NCBI RefSeq assembly: GCF_039531165.1
Contig: NZ_BAAAPN010000011.1
Location: 34,886-98,885 of the forward strand
DNA length: 64,000 bases
Origin: Nostocoides_A vanveenii
GTDB taxonomy: Bacteria > Actinomycetota > Actinomycetes > Actinomycetales > Dermatophilaceae
Direction: 5' to 3'
In this document: piece after piece, positions 51,776 to 61,019 of the stretch
Position numbering within the stretch: position 1 is the first letter of the stretch
Layout of the letters: every line of letters starts with the position of its first letter
Notes under the pieces: generated by a model
Database searches by the model: none
What the model saw: the letters and a program-made list of their open reading frames with translations, nothing else
Told to the model about the DNA's origin: nothing
Program-made: the position numbers and the translations under genes

Positions 51776-53186
51776 GGGCGGCCGCGACGTCCTGGTCACG
51801 CGGCTGCGGACCGTGATCGCGCTCGGCGGCCGCATCGGCGACCAGCGAGACAGCGACCAGGCCGGCCACCAGCCAGAACTGGTTATAGAAGGCCTGCTTG
51901 TTGACGAGATTCGCGGCGAGTAGCACCAGGGCCACCCAGCGCAGCAGTTCACCGAGCGGCGGCTGCCGGCGCCGGACGGCGATCATGCCGGCCGCCAGAG
52001 TGCCGAGGATCACCAGGCCGGTGATCCAGAACGGCAGCGTGACTCCGAATTTGTTCAGAGCCAGGAGATACCACGTGTTGGCGAATTTGATCGGGTGGAA
52101 GCCCACCAGCAAGGTGATGGTGTCGTGGACGAAATCCGCCGGGGCGGTGATGAACCACGGCGCGATCAAGACGCCGGTCAGGGCCCCGGTGGCGATCGCG
52201 CGCGCCGGGCCGAAAGACCGCCAGCACAGCAGCAGGGGGAGCACCAGTGCCAGGTGCTGCTTGCTTGCGCAGGCGAGCGCCAACGGCACGATCGCCCACC
52301 AGGAGCGTCCCGACCGCACGAGAACCGCCCACCAGACCAGGGCGGTCAGCAGCAGCGGTTCGGTCCAGGCCTGGTCGACCTGGGTCAAGGTCCCCGGTGG
52401 CAGAAAGATCAGGCAGATCGCCGCCGCGGTCGCCCACCGCGCGTCGGCCGCGCCCGTGGCGGCGAGGAGCCGGTGGCGCAACTCCGAGCGGGCACCCCCG
52501 GCGCGTGATCGAACGGAGCCTTCAGCCGCAGCGATGCGGGTCGGAGCGCCGATCGGACGAGAGAGTTGCCAGATGCCGGCCGCGAGCACCAATGACCAGA
52601 TCAGCAACATCCAGCGGACATCGCCGAAGAGCCACCGTCCGGGGGCGAGGAGCACCGTGCTCCACGGCAGATAGGTATAGGCGTCCTTGATGCCCGGCGA
52701 GCCGGTCCAGGTCATCGTGTAGAAGTTCTCGAAGCGCGCCAGGGCGTCCGACGATTGCTGCAGGATCACCCAGACGTCGATTTTGGGCCGGCGATCGGTG
52801 GTGATGGCGATGACGCTCGCCGCGACATAGGCGCTGATCGCAGCGACCCAGGCCAGTCCGGGGCGATTGCGGCCCAGAGCCAGGGCGGCTCCGAGGGCGC
52901 CGATGGCCAAGGCGATCCGTGCCGTCCACTCCCAGCCGTCCGACAGCCAACTCCACAGCGGCACGGCGAGGCCCACAACGGCCGCCCCGCACAGGGCCAG
53001 GGCCATCGTGCGTCGTCCCATGCGCACGCGGGTCTCGGTGACCAACCACCAGGCGAGCAGGCCGCAGACGGCCGTCAGGGTGAGCACGATGGCGACCCGG
53101 AAACGCACCACGCTCCACTGCAGGACGCCGAAGTAGGCCAACCATGCGCAGGCCACCAGCCACGGCGCGAACCGGCGGGCAGGCAT
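51756..53186 (-). CDS. Polytopic membrane glycosyltransferase (GT-C, GT87-like)
   Basis: A 476-aa protein with about ten or more membrane helices. An early acidic loop (TTDRRPKIDVWVILQQSSDAL) and ENFYTMTWTGSPGIKDAYTYLPWSTVLLAPGRWLFGD resemble polyprenol-phosphate-mannose-dependent transferases that build cell-envelope glycans. The exact sugar and acceptor are unknown. ATG 53186 with GGAG five bases upstream is preferred to ATG 53234. It diverges from the SRPBCC gene. Confidence 0.75.
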   Translation of the reverse strand: MPARRFAPWLVACAWLAYFGVLQWSVVRFRVAIVLTLTAVCGLLAWWLVTETRVRMGRRTMALALCGAAVVGLAVPLWSWLSDGWEWTARIALAIGALGAALALGRNRPGLAWVAAISAYVAASVIAITTDRRPKIDVWVILQQSSDALARFENFYTMTWTGSPGIKDAYTYLPWSTVLLAPGRWLFGDVRWMLLIWSLVLAAGIWQLSRPIGAPTRIAAAEGSVRSRAGGARSELRHRLLAATGAADARWATAAAICLIFLPPGTLTQVDQAWTEPLLLTALVWWAVLVRSGRSWWAIVPLALACASKQHLALVLPLLLCWRSFGPARAIATGALTGVLIAPWFITAPADFVHDTITLLVGFHPIKFANTWYLLALNKFGVTLPFWITGLVILGTLAAGMIAVRRRQPPLGELLRWVALVLLAANLVNKQAFYNQFWLVAGLVAVSLVADAAAERDHGPQPRDQDVAAALTPSPI

Positions 53187-53288
53187 ACGGGCTCCAAGAG
53201 GGGACGGGCGGATGGGGGCTCGGACAACAAGCATCGGGCGGCGTCCCGCGGACGCATGCCGCGGCAATCCTAGGCGGTGCGCACAGGT

Positions 53289-53301
53289 TAGGCTTCCGCG
53301 C
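53289..53301 (+). promoter_or_regulatory. Leaderless -10 box of the SRPBCC operon
   Basis: TAGGCT at 53289-53294, seven bases before ATG 53302. Confidence 0.55.
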
Positions 53302-53748
53302 ATGGCGGACAGCACCGAGTCCTCGATCGTCATCAACGCCGAGCCCGGAGCGGTGCTCGACGTGATCGCCGACCTCGAGGCCTATCCCGAGTGGACCGGC
53401 GAGATCAAGAATGTGACGATCCTCGCCGAGGAAGGTGACGGCTGGCCCGACCGCGTCGAGATGACGATGGACGCGGGCGTCATCAAGGACACCTATGTCC
53501 TGGATTACGAATGGGATGTCACCGAGGACGGGACTGGGCAGGTCTCGTGGACCCTGGTCGAGGCGAGTGTCCTGAAGGCCATGGATGGCGCCTACACCCT
53601 GGCCGCGGTCGCTGAGGGGACGCTGGTCGAATACCGGCTGCTCGTCGACCTGAAAATTCCCGTGCTGGGCATGCTCAAGCGCAAGGCCGAGAAGGTCATC
53701 ATCGAGACCGCGCTGAAGGAACTGAAGAAGCGGGTCGAGTCGCTCTGA
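53302..53748 (+). CDS. SRPBCC/polyketide cyclase-like protein
   Basis: A 148-aa START-fold protein of the Rv2185c (TB16.3) type. It opens with SSIVINAEPGAVLDVIADLEAYPEWTGEIKNVTIL and ends in a long helix (KAEKVIIETALKELKKRVESL). These proteins bind hydrophobic ligands in a cavity; the ligand is unknown. Its stop overlaps the CTG start proposed for the following ATPase, the same neighbour as in M. tuberculosis (Rv2184c). Confidence 0.88.
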   Translation: MADSTESSIVINAEPGAVLDVIADLEAYPEWTGEIKNVTILAEEGDGWPDRVEMTMDAGVIKDTYVLDYEWDVTEDGTGQVSWTLVEASVLKAMDGAYTLAAVAEGTLVEYRLLVDLKIPVLGMLKRKAEKVIIETALKELKKRVESL

Positions 53749-54971
53749 GCCGGGTCCTGCTTTTCACTGGTAAGGGCGGCGTCGGCAAGACCACGACAGC
53801 GGCCGCCACGGCGGTTGCCAGTGCTCGATCGGGCGTGCGCACGCTGGTGATGTCCACCGATGCCGCACATTCTCTCGGCGATGCCCTCGACCGCGACCTG
53901 ACCGCGACCGCCATTGACGGGCCGGCGCTCATCGAGCCGGTGCTGGCCGCCTTGCAGGTGAGTGGTCGTCGACATGTCGACGGCTCCTGGGGCATCGTCC
54001 GGCGCTATCTCGTGGAGACCCTCGGTGCCCTCGGCGTCGACCCGGTGGTGGCCGAGGAGATGACGTCATTGCCCGGTGCGGAGGAGATTGCCGCCCTGCT
54101 GGAGTTGCGTGAGCAGGTGGATTCCGGGGAGTGGGAGTTGATCGTCGTCGACTGCGCGCCCACGGCGGAGACCCTGCGGTTGCTCGCCCTGCCCGAGAAT
54201 CTCGCCTGGCACCTGAATCGGATGCTGCCCGGGACCGCCGGGATCCGCCGTGCCGCGCGGCCGGCCGCGGCCGCGGCCCTTGGGATCCCCCTGCCCGGCC
54301 CGGAGATCGTCGACGTCGTCCGGGGCTGGTATGCCGCGATGCTCGAGATCCATCGCCTGCTGGCCAGCGCTTCGGCATCGGTGCGCCTGGTGACGACTCC
54401 CGAGAGCGTCGTGATTGCCGAGGCCCGGCGCACGTGGACCTCGCTGAGTTTGTACGGCTACGCCGTGGATGCCGTCTATGTGAACAAGATCTTGCCGACC
54501 CCCGCCGAGACCGGTGACGACGGCAGCGCGGCCGCCTGGTTGCACTCGTGGAATGCGGCGCAGGCGCGGGGAATCGACGAGGTGGTGGTCTCCTTCGCGG
54601 GCCTGCCCGTCGTCACCTCGCCCTATCTCGATCGCGAGCCCATCGGGCCGGACGCCCTGGCCGACCTCGCCGCTCGGCTGGTCCTGGGCGACCTGGCCGA
54701 TCGCAGCCCCCTCGATCCCGTCGACGTCGCGGCGATGACGGTGGAACGAACGGCCGACGGCTATGCCCTCGGGCTCCGGTTGCCGTTCACCAGCGCCGAC
54801 GAGGTCGGTCTGCAGCGTAGGGACAACGATCTCTTGCTGACGGTGGGGGAGCACCGGCGGATCGTCACGCTGCCCTCGGTGCTTCGGCGCTGCGATGTGG
54901 CCGGCGCGCGGGTTCGGTCGGGGACTCTGACGGTGGCTTTCGTCCCCGACCCCGCACAATGGCCGCGATGA
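53745..54971 (+). CDS. ArsA/GET3-like ATPase with probable CTG start
   Basis: A 408-aa ATPase with the deviant Walker A TGKGGVGKTT (Lys15) and STDAAHSLGDAL. IVVDCAPTAETLRLL is the switch II/Walker B part, and a C-terminal HSP20-like beta domain (LRLPFTSADEVGLQ) follows. It may pair with the upstream SRPBCC protein. The first ATG/GTG/TTG in frame (53835) falls after the P-loop. The only sensible start is CTG 53745, which makes a CTGA overlap with the upstream stop. Calling from 53835 would remove the nucleotide site. Confidence 0.82.
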   Translation: MSRVLLFTGKGGVGKTTTAAATAVASARSGVRTLVMSTDAAHSLGDALDRDLTATAIDGPALIEPVLAALQVSGRRHVDGSWGIVRRYLVETLGALGVDPVVAEEMTSLPGAEEIAALLELREQVDSGEWELIVVDCAPTAETLRLLALPENLAWHLNRMLPGTAGIRRAARPAAAAALGIPLPGPEIVDVVRGWYAAMLEIHRLLASASASVRLVTTPESVVIAEARRTWTSLSLYGYAVDAVYVNKILPTPAETGDDGSAAAWLHSWNAAQARGIDEVVVSFAGLPVVTSPYLDREPIGPDALADLAARLVLGDLADRSPLDPVDVAAMTVERTADGYALGLRLPFTSADEVGLQRRDNDLLLTVGEHRRIVTLPSVLRRCDVAGARVRSGTLTVAFVPDPAQWPR

Positions 54972-55579
54972 ACGACGACCGGAGTGAGCGGGCGGACGCC
55001 CTGGCCGACGAGGCTGCCCGGCTTTTCGACGCGGTAGAAGCCGTGACCGGGTTATGCGCGTCGTCGCGGCAGACTCGCTCGCGCCCGCCCCGGCAGCAGT
55101 CGGCGCAGCGTCCCGCGCCCCCGGTTGAGCCCGATGCCGCCGGCTGGCAGCCGCCGGCCGATGCGGACGACGCGAGCGCCGGACCCGCTGAAGCGAACCA
55201 GCCGCCCAGTTCCCACCCGGGTGGTGAACACCCGACCACGTGCACCTGGTGCCCGGTATGCCGCGGGGTCGACACCCTGCGCGCCGTTGACCCGGACACC
55301 GTCGCCCGCCTCGCGGACGCCGTGGGCATGCTCGCCACCGCCTTGGGCGAACTCGCCGGCACGCTGCGCGAACGTCTTCCCGTCCCCCGTCACGACGACC
55401 GCGGCAGGCCGGGCGATCCTGGTGGGCCGGGCGAGGGTGACGGGCCGGCCCGGGGCCATCGGCCAGCACCTAGCTCCGTCGCGGCGCGCGACGGACTCGA
55501 CGCAACGTGGAGCCGCGGGGGCGGCGGGGGCCGGGGAACGGCATACGACATACCGGTGCTGGGCGAGGAGGAGAACTGA
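54968..55579 (+). CDS. Conserved actinobacterial protein (Rv2183c-like position)
   Basis: A 203-aa protein with a helical N-terminus (ERADALADEAARLFDAVEAV), a Pro/Ala-rich linker and a CTWCPVCRGVDTL motif that could bind metal. A helix VARLADAVGMLATALGELAGTL and a Gly/Arg/Asp-rich tail follow. ATG 54968 overlaps the ATPase stop (ATGA); ATG 54959 is the alternative. Function unknown; it lies in a conserved block between the ArsA-like and glucokinase genes. Confidence 0.75.
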   Translation: MNDDRSERADALADEAARLFDAVEAVTGLCASSRQTRSRPPRQQSAQRPAPPVEPDAAGWQPPADADDASAGPAEANQPPSSHPGGEHPTTCTWCPVCRGVDTLRAVDPDTVARLADAVGMLATALGELAGTLRERLPVPRHDDRGRPGDPGGPGEGDGPARGHRPAPSSVAARDGLDATWSRGGGGGRGTAYDIPVLGEEEN

Positions 55580-55580
55580 C

Positions 55581-56579
55581 ATGGCGCAGGATGCGGCGCA
55601 GCGGCCCGTGGGCGATCTTGCGATCGGGGTCGATATCGGCGGCACCAAGGTCGCGGCCGGGATCGTCGACGAGCAGGGTGCGGTCGTGGCGCGGGCCCGC
55701 GCCGACACCCCGGACCGCTCGGTGCGGCCCAAGGTCGTCGAGGACACCATCGTCGGCGTGGTCAACGAGTTGCTGCAGCAGGCCCCCGGTCGGATCGCCG
55801 CCGTCGGGATCGGAGCGGCCGGCTTCGTCGCGGCGGACCGGGCGACCATCGTCTTCGCGCCGCACCTGTCCTGGCGCCAGGAGCCGCTGCGCGACCGCCT
55901 GAGCGCCCTGATCGAGCCGCCGATCTTCATCGACAATGATGCCAATGCGGCGATTTGGGCCGAGGGCAAGTTCGGGGCCGCTCGCGGGGAAACCTCGGCG
56001 ATGATGATCACCCTCGGCACGGGCATCGGCGGCGGCATCCTGATGAATGGTGAGGTCATCCGCGGCCGATTCGGGATCGCCGGCGAGTTCGGTCACATGC
56101 AGGTGGTGCCGGCTGGGCACCGCTGCGAATGCGGCAACCGCGGCTGCTGGGAGCAATACGCCTCCGGCAACGCCCTCGTGCGCGAGGCCCGCTCGCTCGT
56201 CGCCGCGAACAGCCCCCTCGCCCGGGACCTGTATGAGCGCGTCCAGGGCGACGCGAGCCAACTGACCGGTCCGCTGGTGACCGAGGTGGCCAAGGCCGGC
56301 GACCGGACGGCCATCGAATTGCTCGCCGAAGTCGGCGACTGGCTGGGCGTCGGGCTGGCCAATCTGGCCGCGGCCTTCGACCCGGGCGCCTTCGTCATCG
56401 GCGGTGGGGTCAGCGCGGCTGGTGATCTGCTCATTGAGCCCGCTCGGGCGGCCTTCCGGCGCCAGCTGACCGGCCGCGGCTTCCGGCCCGAGGCGCGTAT
56501 CGTCCGGGCCGAACTCGGCAATGAGGCCGGCATGATCGGTGCAGCGGACCTGGCCCGGGCGAGCGTGCTCGGCGGATGA
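55581..56579 (+). CDS. glk: ROK-family glucokinase
   Basis: A 332-aa sugar kinase with ATP-binding IGVDIGGTKVAAGIVD, catalytic IFIDNDANAAIWAEGKFG, GTGIGGGI and the ROK zinc motif CECGNRGCWE. In Streptomyces the homologue in this neighbourhood is the ATP-glucokinase used in carbon control. ATG 55581 follows GAGGAGG; the longer frame to 55125 overlaps the upstream gene. Its stop overlaps the next start (ATGA). Confidence 0.94.
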   Translation: MAQDAAQRPVGDLAIGVDIGGTKVAAGIVDEQGAVVARARADTPDRSVRPKVVEDTIVGVVNELLQQAPGRIAAVGIGAAGFVAADRATIVFAPHLSWRQEPLRDRLSALIEPPIFIDNDANAAIWAEGKFGAARGETSAMMITLGTGIGGGILMNGEVIRGRFGIAGEFGHMQVVPAGHRCECGNRGCWEQYASGNALVREARSLVAANSPLARDLYERVQGDASQLTGPLVTEVAKAGDRTAIELLAEVGDWLGVGLANLAAAFDPGAFVIGGGVSAAGDLLIEPARAAFRRQLTGRGFRPEARIVRAELGNEAGMIGAADLARASVLGG

Positions 56580-57259
56580 CGGCGTTGCGGGTCGCGAGCT
56601 ACAACACCCGTGACTTCCTCGATGACCGGGCGGCCGCCGCGCGGATCGTGCAGGCGATCCGCCCCGACGTCCTGTGCCTGCAAGAGGTGCCGCGCCGGCT
56701 CTTCGCCGCGCATCGGATTCACGCCTTAGCCCTCGCCTGCGGGATGCGGTGGCCGGGTCATCACCGCGGCAGCGGGGGCACGACGATTCTCCTCGGCCCG
56801 CGCGTGCGCCTGACCTTCAGCCAGCATCACCGCCTCCCTGTCCGCTTGGGTCAACGCACCCGCGGGTATGCCGTGGCTCGCCTCGCAGTCGCCGGTTCGG
56901 CTGCAGTGACGGTGGCTTCCGTGCACCTGTCCCTACGGCCGCTGGAACGCGCGGCGCACGCCCGAGCGATTCTTGCCGCGATCGGTTCCGACGAGGCGAT
57001 CATCTGCGGGGACTTGAACGAGCAGGCGGACGGCCAGGCGTGGCGACTTATCGCCACTCCGTTGCGGCTGGTCTCGCCCTTGACCCCGACCTTCCCGGCC
57101 CGCGCGCCCCGCAAGCTGCTCGACGTGGTCTTCGCCTCACCAGGCATCGAGGTGGTGCCGGCGCAGCCGCTCGAATTGGATGCGGACGATCTGGTGGCTG
57201 CCAGCGATCACCGCCCGGTGTGGGCCGACCTCGTGCTCCCGCCCGTCCCGGGCGCCTGA
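56576..57259 (+). CDS. Endonuclease/exonuclease/phosphatase family protein
   Basis: A 227-aa EEP-fold metal hydrolase: RVASYNTRDFLDD, LCLQEVPR (metal Glu), ASVHLSLRP, IICGDLNEQ (Asp/Asn) and SDHRPVWADL (catalytic Asp-His). Substrates in this fold range from DNA to phospholipids and phosphoesters; none can be assigned. Coupled to glk by ATGA. It converges with the next gene over a 21-base gap holding a short GACCGC/GCGCGGTC hairpin. Confidence 0.88.
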   Translation: MTALRVASYNTRDFLDDRAAAARIVQAIRPDVLCLQEVPRRLFAAHRIHALALACGMRWPGHHRGSGGTTILLGPRVRLTFSQHHRLPVRLGQRTRGYAVARLAVAGSAAVTVASVHLSLRPLERAAHARAILAAIGSDEAIICGDLNEQADGQAWRLIATPLRLVSPLTPTFPARAPRKLLDVVFASPGIEVVPAQPLELDADDLVAASDHRPVWADLVLPPVPGA

Positions 57260-57280
57260 GCCCGGACCGCCGAAGCGCGG

Positions 57281-58078
57281 TCAGACGACCGCGCCGTTGT
57301 CGTGGTCGTCGTCCGACGAGCCACGAAGCACGAGGAGCACAAAGCCCCCCAGACTCATGGCGATGGCCAGCCACATCCACCAGCCGGCCACGTCGGGCCG
57401 GAAGAGCACCAGCCACAACAGCAGGAGCGGCCCGCCCACCAGACCCACGATGATGCCCCAGAAGTGCAGATCCTCCTGCGGGGGCAGCGGGCGCGGCTCG
57501 GGCGGCTCGAAGTGGTCCTCGTCGTCGACTTGGTCGAGGATCTCGTCATAGGGCGCCTCATTGGTCGCGCCCCGCCACACCGGGAAGTTGGGCGCGGCCG
57601 GCGGTGTCCGGCGGATCGGGCGGCGCTCGAACAAGGGCGGATTGATCGGGCCTCGGCGGCTCTCGAGGCCGGACAGGCCGGTGCCTTGCCCGTCCGCCCC
57701 GGCGGCCTCCGTGTCCGTTTCGGAAGCCCGAGCGTGGGTATCGCCATCGCCACGGTCACCGGGTGAGTTCGCGTCCGAGATGATCGGCGGGCTGGCCGCA
57801 GCGGATGAATTCTCTTCCGGCCCATGATCGTTGGCCTCCGAGGAACTGGCCATGGCGGGGTCCGCATCCGGCCCGTCCTCGCCGGAGACGATTGGCAGCC
57901 TCGCCGAGTCGGTTGGCTCCTGCTCGGCCGAGGGGTCGTCCAGTGCGGTTGACTCCACGCCCTTGGCGAGTGCGGCATTGCGTTCGCTCTGCGCGCCGGT
58001 CAGGTGCCAGCCCGCGACGATCTCGGCGAAACGACGATCGATATCGTCATCGCGCAGTTGCGGGTCGGGCTCACGCAC
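57281..58078 (-). CDS. Actinobacterial membrane protein with acidic disordered N-terminus
   Basis: A 265-aa protein. The first about 200 residues are acidic and low in complexity; DEILDQVDDEDHFEPPEPRPLPPQED leads into two C-terminal helices (about 208-226 and 232-252) and an acidic tail. An N-terminal DDDIDRRFAEIVAGWHLTG segment resembles other actinobacterial proteins at this locus. Function unknown. The GTG start at 58078 follows an AGGAT-containing box on the minus strand. Confidence 0.72.
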   Translation of the reverse strand: MREPDPQLRDDDIDRRFAEIVAGWHLTGAQSERNAALAKGVESTALDDPSAEQEPTDSARLPIVSGEDGPDADPAMASSSEANDHGPEENSSAAASPPIISDANSPGDRGDGDTHARASETDTEAAGADGQGTGLSGLESRRGPINPPLFERRPIRRTPPAAPNFPVWRGATNEAPYDEILDQVDDEDHFEPPEPRPLPPQEDLHFWGIIVGLVGGPLLLLWLVLFRPDVAGWWMWLAIAMSLGGFVLLVLRGSSDDDHDNGAVV

Positions 58079-58222
58079 GGGTCAATCCTCGCACGGCGCG
58101 GCCTCGGTTGGCGGTCTCTCGCTTACGCCGTCCGTCCCGACGCGTCGGCGCCACCGCGACGGCCCGGTGCCGTAGAGTGCCGAAAAGATAACGGCGGCAT
58201 AAAGCCATGATGGCGGGGAAAG

Positions 58223-59053
58223 GTGCGGGCCTTGTTCTATTGGCTCCTGAAGGTCGTTCTCGTGGGGCCGCTGCTGCGTCTGTTGTTCAAGCCGCAGGTC
58301 GAGGGCCTAGAGCACGTCCCGGCCGAGGGCGCCGCGATCCTTGCCAGCAATCACCTTTCCTTCTCCGACTCCTTCTTCCTGCCGCTCGTCGTCGACCGGC
58401 GCATCACCTTCCTGGCCAAATCCGACTACTTCACCGGACGCGGGGTCAAGGGGTGGTTGACAGCGGCCTTCTTCCGCGGTGTCGGACAGGTGCCGATCGA
58501 TCGCTCGGGTGGGCGCGCGAGCGACGCCGCGCTGCATACGGGCTTGCGGATCCTGCGCGAGGACAAGCTGTTGGGGATCTATCCCGAGGGCACGCGCAGC
58601 CCCGACGGCCGCCTCTATCGCGGGCGCACCGGCGTGGCCCGGATGGCCCTCGAAGCGGGCGTCCCCGTCATCCCGGTCGCCATGATCGACACCGACAAGG
58701 TCCAGCAACCGGGCAAGGCCATCCCGACGATCCGCCCGGTGGGCGTACGCATCGGCGCGCCGCTGGACTTCTCGCGCTATGAGGGCATGGCCGACGACCG
58801 CTACGTCCTGCGCTCGATCACCGACGAAATCATGTATGCCCTGATGGAGTTGTCGGGCCGCGAATACGTCGATGTCTACGCCACCACGCAGAAGAAGCGC
58901 CTGCTTGCGGCCGCCCGGGCCCGTGCTGAGGCGGTTTTGCCCCATCGTGCCGCACCGGTCCCGCCGGTCATCGCACTCCCGGAGTCCGCGGTCGACCGTT
59001 CCACCGAGCAGGCGCCGCCCGCCGAGCCGGACACCTTGCGCCGCGCAAGCTGA
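58223..59053 (+). CDS. plsC: 1-acyl-sn-glycerol-3-phosphate acyltransferase
   Basis: A 276-aa membrane-bound acyltransferase making phosphatidic acid. The catalytic H44-x4-D49 lies in ASNHLSFSDSFF, with GVGQVPIDR and YPEGTRSPDGRLYRG as the other acyltransferase blocks. The N-terminus is an amphipathic/membrane helix. GTG 58223 follows GGGGAAA. Positional counterpart of Rv2182c. It is followed closely by the sensor kinase. Confidence 0.93.
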   Translation: MRALFYWLLKVVLVGPLLRLLFKPQVEGLEHVPAEGAAILASNHLSFSDSFFLPLVVDRRITFLAKSDYFTGRGVKGWLTAAFFRGVGQVPIDRSGGRASDAALHTGLRILREDKLLGIYPEGTRSPDGRLYRGRTGVARMALEAGVPVIPVAMIDTDKVQQPGKAIPTIRPVGVRIGAPLDFSRYEGMADDRYVLRSITDEIMYALMELSGREYVDVYATTQKKRLLAAARARAEAVLPHRAAPVPPVIALPESAVDRSTEQAPPAEPDTLRRAS

Positions 59054-59060
59054 GCCACCC

Positions 59061-60287
59061 GTGGCCACCGTCTCCGCCCCGATGCCCGGGGTGCTCGTGG
59101 CGTTCACGCGCGGTCTGGCGATCTTCCGACCCCTGGCCTTGGCGTATGCCGGCGTGCTCGCCTGGGTGCACCGCGCCGACATGATCCGCCCATCGGCAGC
59201 GATAGCGACCTTCGCCGTGCTGGCGATCTGGTCGATGATCGCCTCGTGGCGCCGGACGATCACGCTCCGCATGGCTGCCATCGACCTGACCCTCGCCAGT
59301 GCCGGCATCGCGGCGACCAGCCTGGCCTATCCGCGCGCCACCGTAGTCGCCGGGGCCTTGACCCTCCCGGGGATCTGGTCGAGCTCCGGAGTGGTCGCGG
59401 CAGCCATCGCCGGGGGCACGCGCTGGGGCATCGTCGGCGCGACGGTGATCTCCCTCGCCGACCTTGCCTCGGTGATCACGCCGAACTTCGGCACCATCCA
59501 CAACATCGTGCTCCTCTATCTCCTCGGAGCGCTCATCGGCCTGTCCACCTCGTTGGCCCGCGAGAGCCAGCGCCTCTTCGAGATCTCGGTGCGCGCCCAG
59601 GAGGCGTATGCCGAACGCGAACGCCTGGCGCGCATCGTCCATGACGGCGTGCTCCAGACCCTGGCCTATGTGCACCGCCGCGGCACCGAAATCGGGGGCG
59701 AGACCGCCGAACTGGGCATTCTGGCCGCCGATCAGGAGCGGTCTCTGCGGGCGCTGGTCAGCGGGCGGGCCACGCCCACGGCCGCGGCCACCGACATGGA
59801 TATCGCGGCGTGGCTGCATACGCTCGCCGCCCCTGGCATCACTGTGAGTGCGCCCGCGGAGGCGGTCACCATGCCGAGCGCGCGGGCCCGAGAGATCCAG
59901 GCTGCGGTCGAAGGCGCGCTGGAGAATGTCCGCCGGCACGCCGGCCCGGAGGCACGCACGTGGATCCTGTTGGAGGATCTCGGCGACCAGGTGAGCCTGA
60001 CGATTCGTGACAATGGCGCCGGTATGCCGTCCGGTCGCCTCGCCGAGGCTGCCGCCGAGGGCCGCCTCGGGATCGCCTCCTCCATCCACGGGCGCCTGGT
60101 CGATCTCGGCGGCACGGCCACCTGGGACAGCGCGCCGGGGCGAGGATGCACGGTCACCCTGCGCGCGCCGAAGGATCTCGAACCCCTTGCCAGACCGGCC
60201 GCGCGGCCGGATTCCGCGCGGACCACGGCCCTGCGCGAGGCGCGCCGCGCCGGCATACCGGCCCCGATCCCGAAGGAGGAGCGATGA
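59061..60287 (+). CDS. MacS-family sensor histidine kinase
   Basis: A 408-aa kinase with four to six N-terminal membrane helices, an autophosphorylation motif ERERLARIVHDGVLQTLAYVHRRG and a HATPase domain (EGALENVRRHAG, DNGAGMPSG, GLGIASS-like). The pairing with a LuxR-type regulator fits the HPK7/MacSR group. The signal is unknown. The start is GTG 59061 or ATG 59082. Overlaps its response regulator by ATGA. Confidence 0.9.
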   Translation: MATVSAPMPGVLVAFTRGLAIFRPLALAYAGVLAWVHRADMIRPSAAIATFAVLAIWSMIASWRRTITLRMAAIDLTLASAGIAATSLAYPRATVVAGALTLPGIWSSSGVVAAAIAGGTRWGIVGATVISLADLASVITPNFGTIHNIVLLYLLGALIGLSTSLARESQRLFEISVRAQEAYAERERLARIVHDGVLQTLAYVHRRGTEIGGETAELGILAADQERSLRALVSGRATPTAAATDMDIAAWLHTLAAPGITVSAPAEAVTMPSARAREIQAAVEGALENVRRHAGPEARTWILLEDLGDQVSLTIRDNGAGMPSGRLAEAAAEGRLGIASSIHGRLVDLGGTATWDSAPGRGCTVTLRAPKDLEPLARPAARPDSARTTALREARRAGIPAPIPKEER

Positions 60288-60931
60288 CCCTGCGTGTCTT
60301 CGTCGCCGACGATCATCCGTTGTGGCGCGATGCCTTGGCAGCCGACCTGGAGCGCGCCGGCTTCACGATCGTCGGCACGGCCGCCGACGGGCCGGCCACG
60401 GTGCGGCGCGTCACGGCCGTGCAGCCGGATGTGTTGCTGCTGGACCTGAACCTGCCCGGCCTGCATGGAGCCGATGTGTGCGCCCAGGTCGCGGGGCTCG
60501 GCACCAAGGTGCTCATCCTCTCCGCGAGCGGGGAGGAACGCGATGTGCTGGCCGCGATGAAGGCCGGGGCACTCGGCTATCTGGTGAAGTCCGCCACCAG
60601 CGCTGAGATCGTCGACGCGGTCGCCGCCACCGCCCGCGGTGAGGCCACGTTCACGCCGGGCCTGGCGGGGCTGGTGCTGGGGGAGTACCGCAAGCTGGCC
60701 AGCGAGCCGCCCGCCGATGAGCGCCCGGTGCCTGAACTGACCGACCGCGAGGTCGAGATCCTGCGGCTGGTCGCGATGGGCCTGTCGAGCAAGGAGATCG
60801 CTGAGCAGCTGGTCATCTCCCACCGGACGGTCCAGAACCACGTCCAGAACACGCTGGGCAAGCTCCAACTGCACAACCGTGTCGAACTGACCCGCTTTGC
60901 GATCGAACGCGGTCTGGACGAGGTCCGCTGA
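60284..60931 (+). CDS. NarL/LuxR-family response regulator
   Basis: A 215-aa regulator: receiver domain with VADDHPLW, the phosphoacceptor in VLLLDLNLPGLHG and KSATSAEI, followed by a LuxR helix-turn-helix (LTDREVEILRLVAMGLSSKEIAEQL). AAGGAGGA precedes ATG 60284. Coupled to the kinase. Targets are unknown; aroG just downstream has its own promoter. Confidence 0.95.
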   Translation: MTLRVFVADDHPLWRDALAADLERAGFTIVGTAADGPATVRRVTAVQPDVLLLDLNLPGLHGADVCAQVAGLGTKVLILSASGEERDVLAAMKAGALGYLVKSATSAEIVDAVAATARGEATFTPGLAGLVLGEYRKLASEPPADERPVPELTDREVEILRLVAMGLSSKEIAEQLVISHRTVQNHVQNTLGKLQLHNRVELTRFAIERGLDEVR

Positions 60932-61007
60932 GGCGTCGGGCCGCCGAGCGACCGCGTGCCGGGGTGCCCGCGATCCGGGCGCGAGGCCCGCAAACGCGGC
61001 GGCAACC

Positions 61008-61019
61008 TATCCTGTATCG
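61008..61019 (+). promoter_or_regulatory. Leaderless -10 box of aroG
   Basis: TATCCT at 61008-61013, six bases before GTG 61020. Confidence 0.6.
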
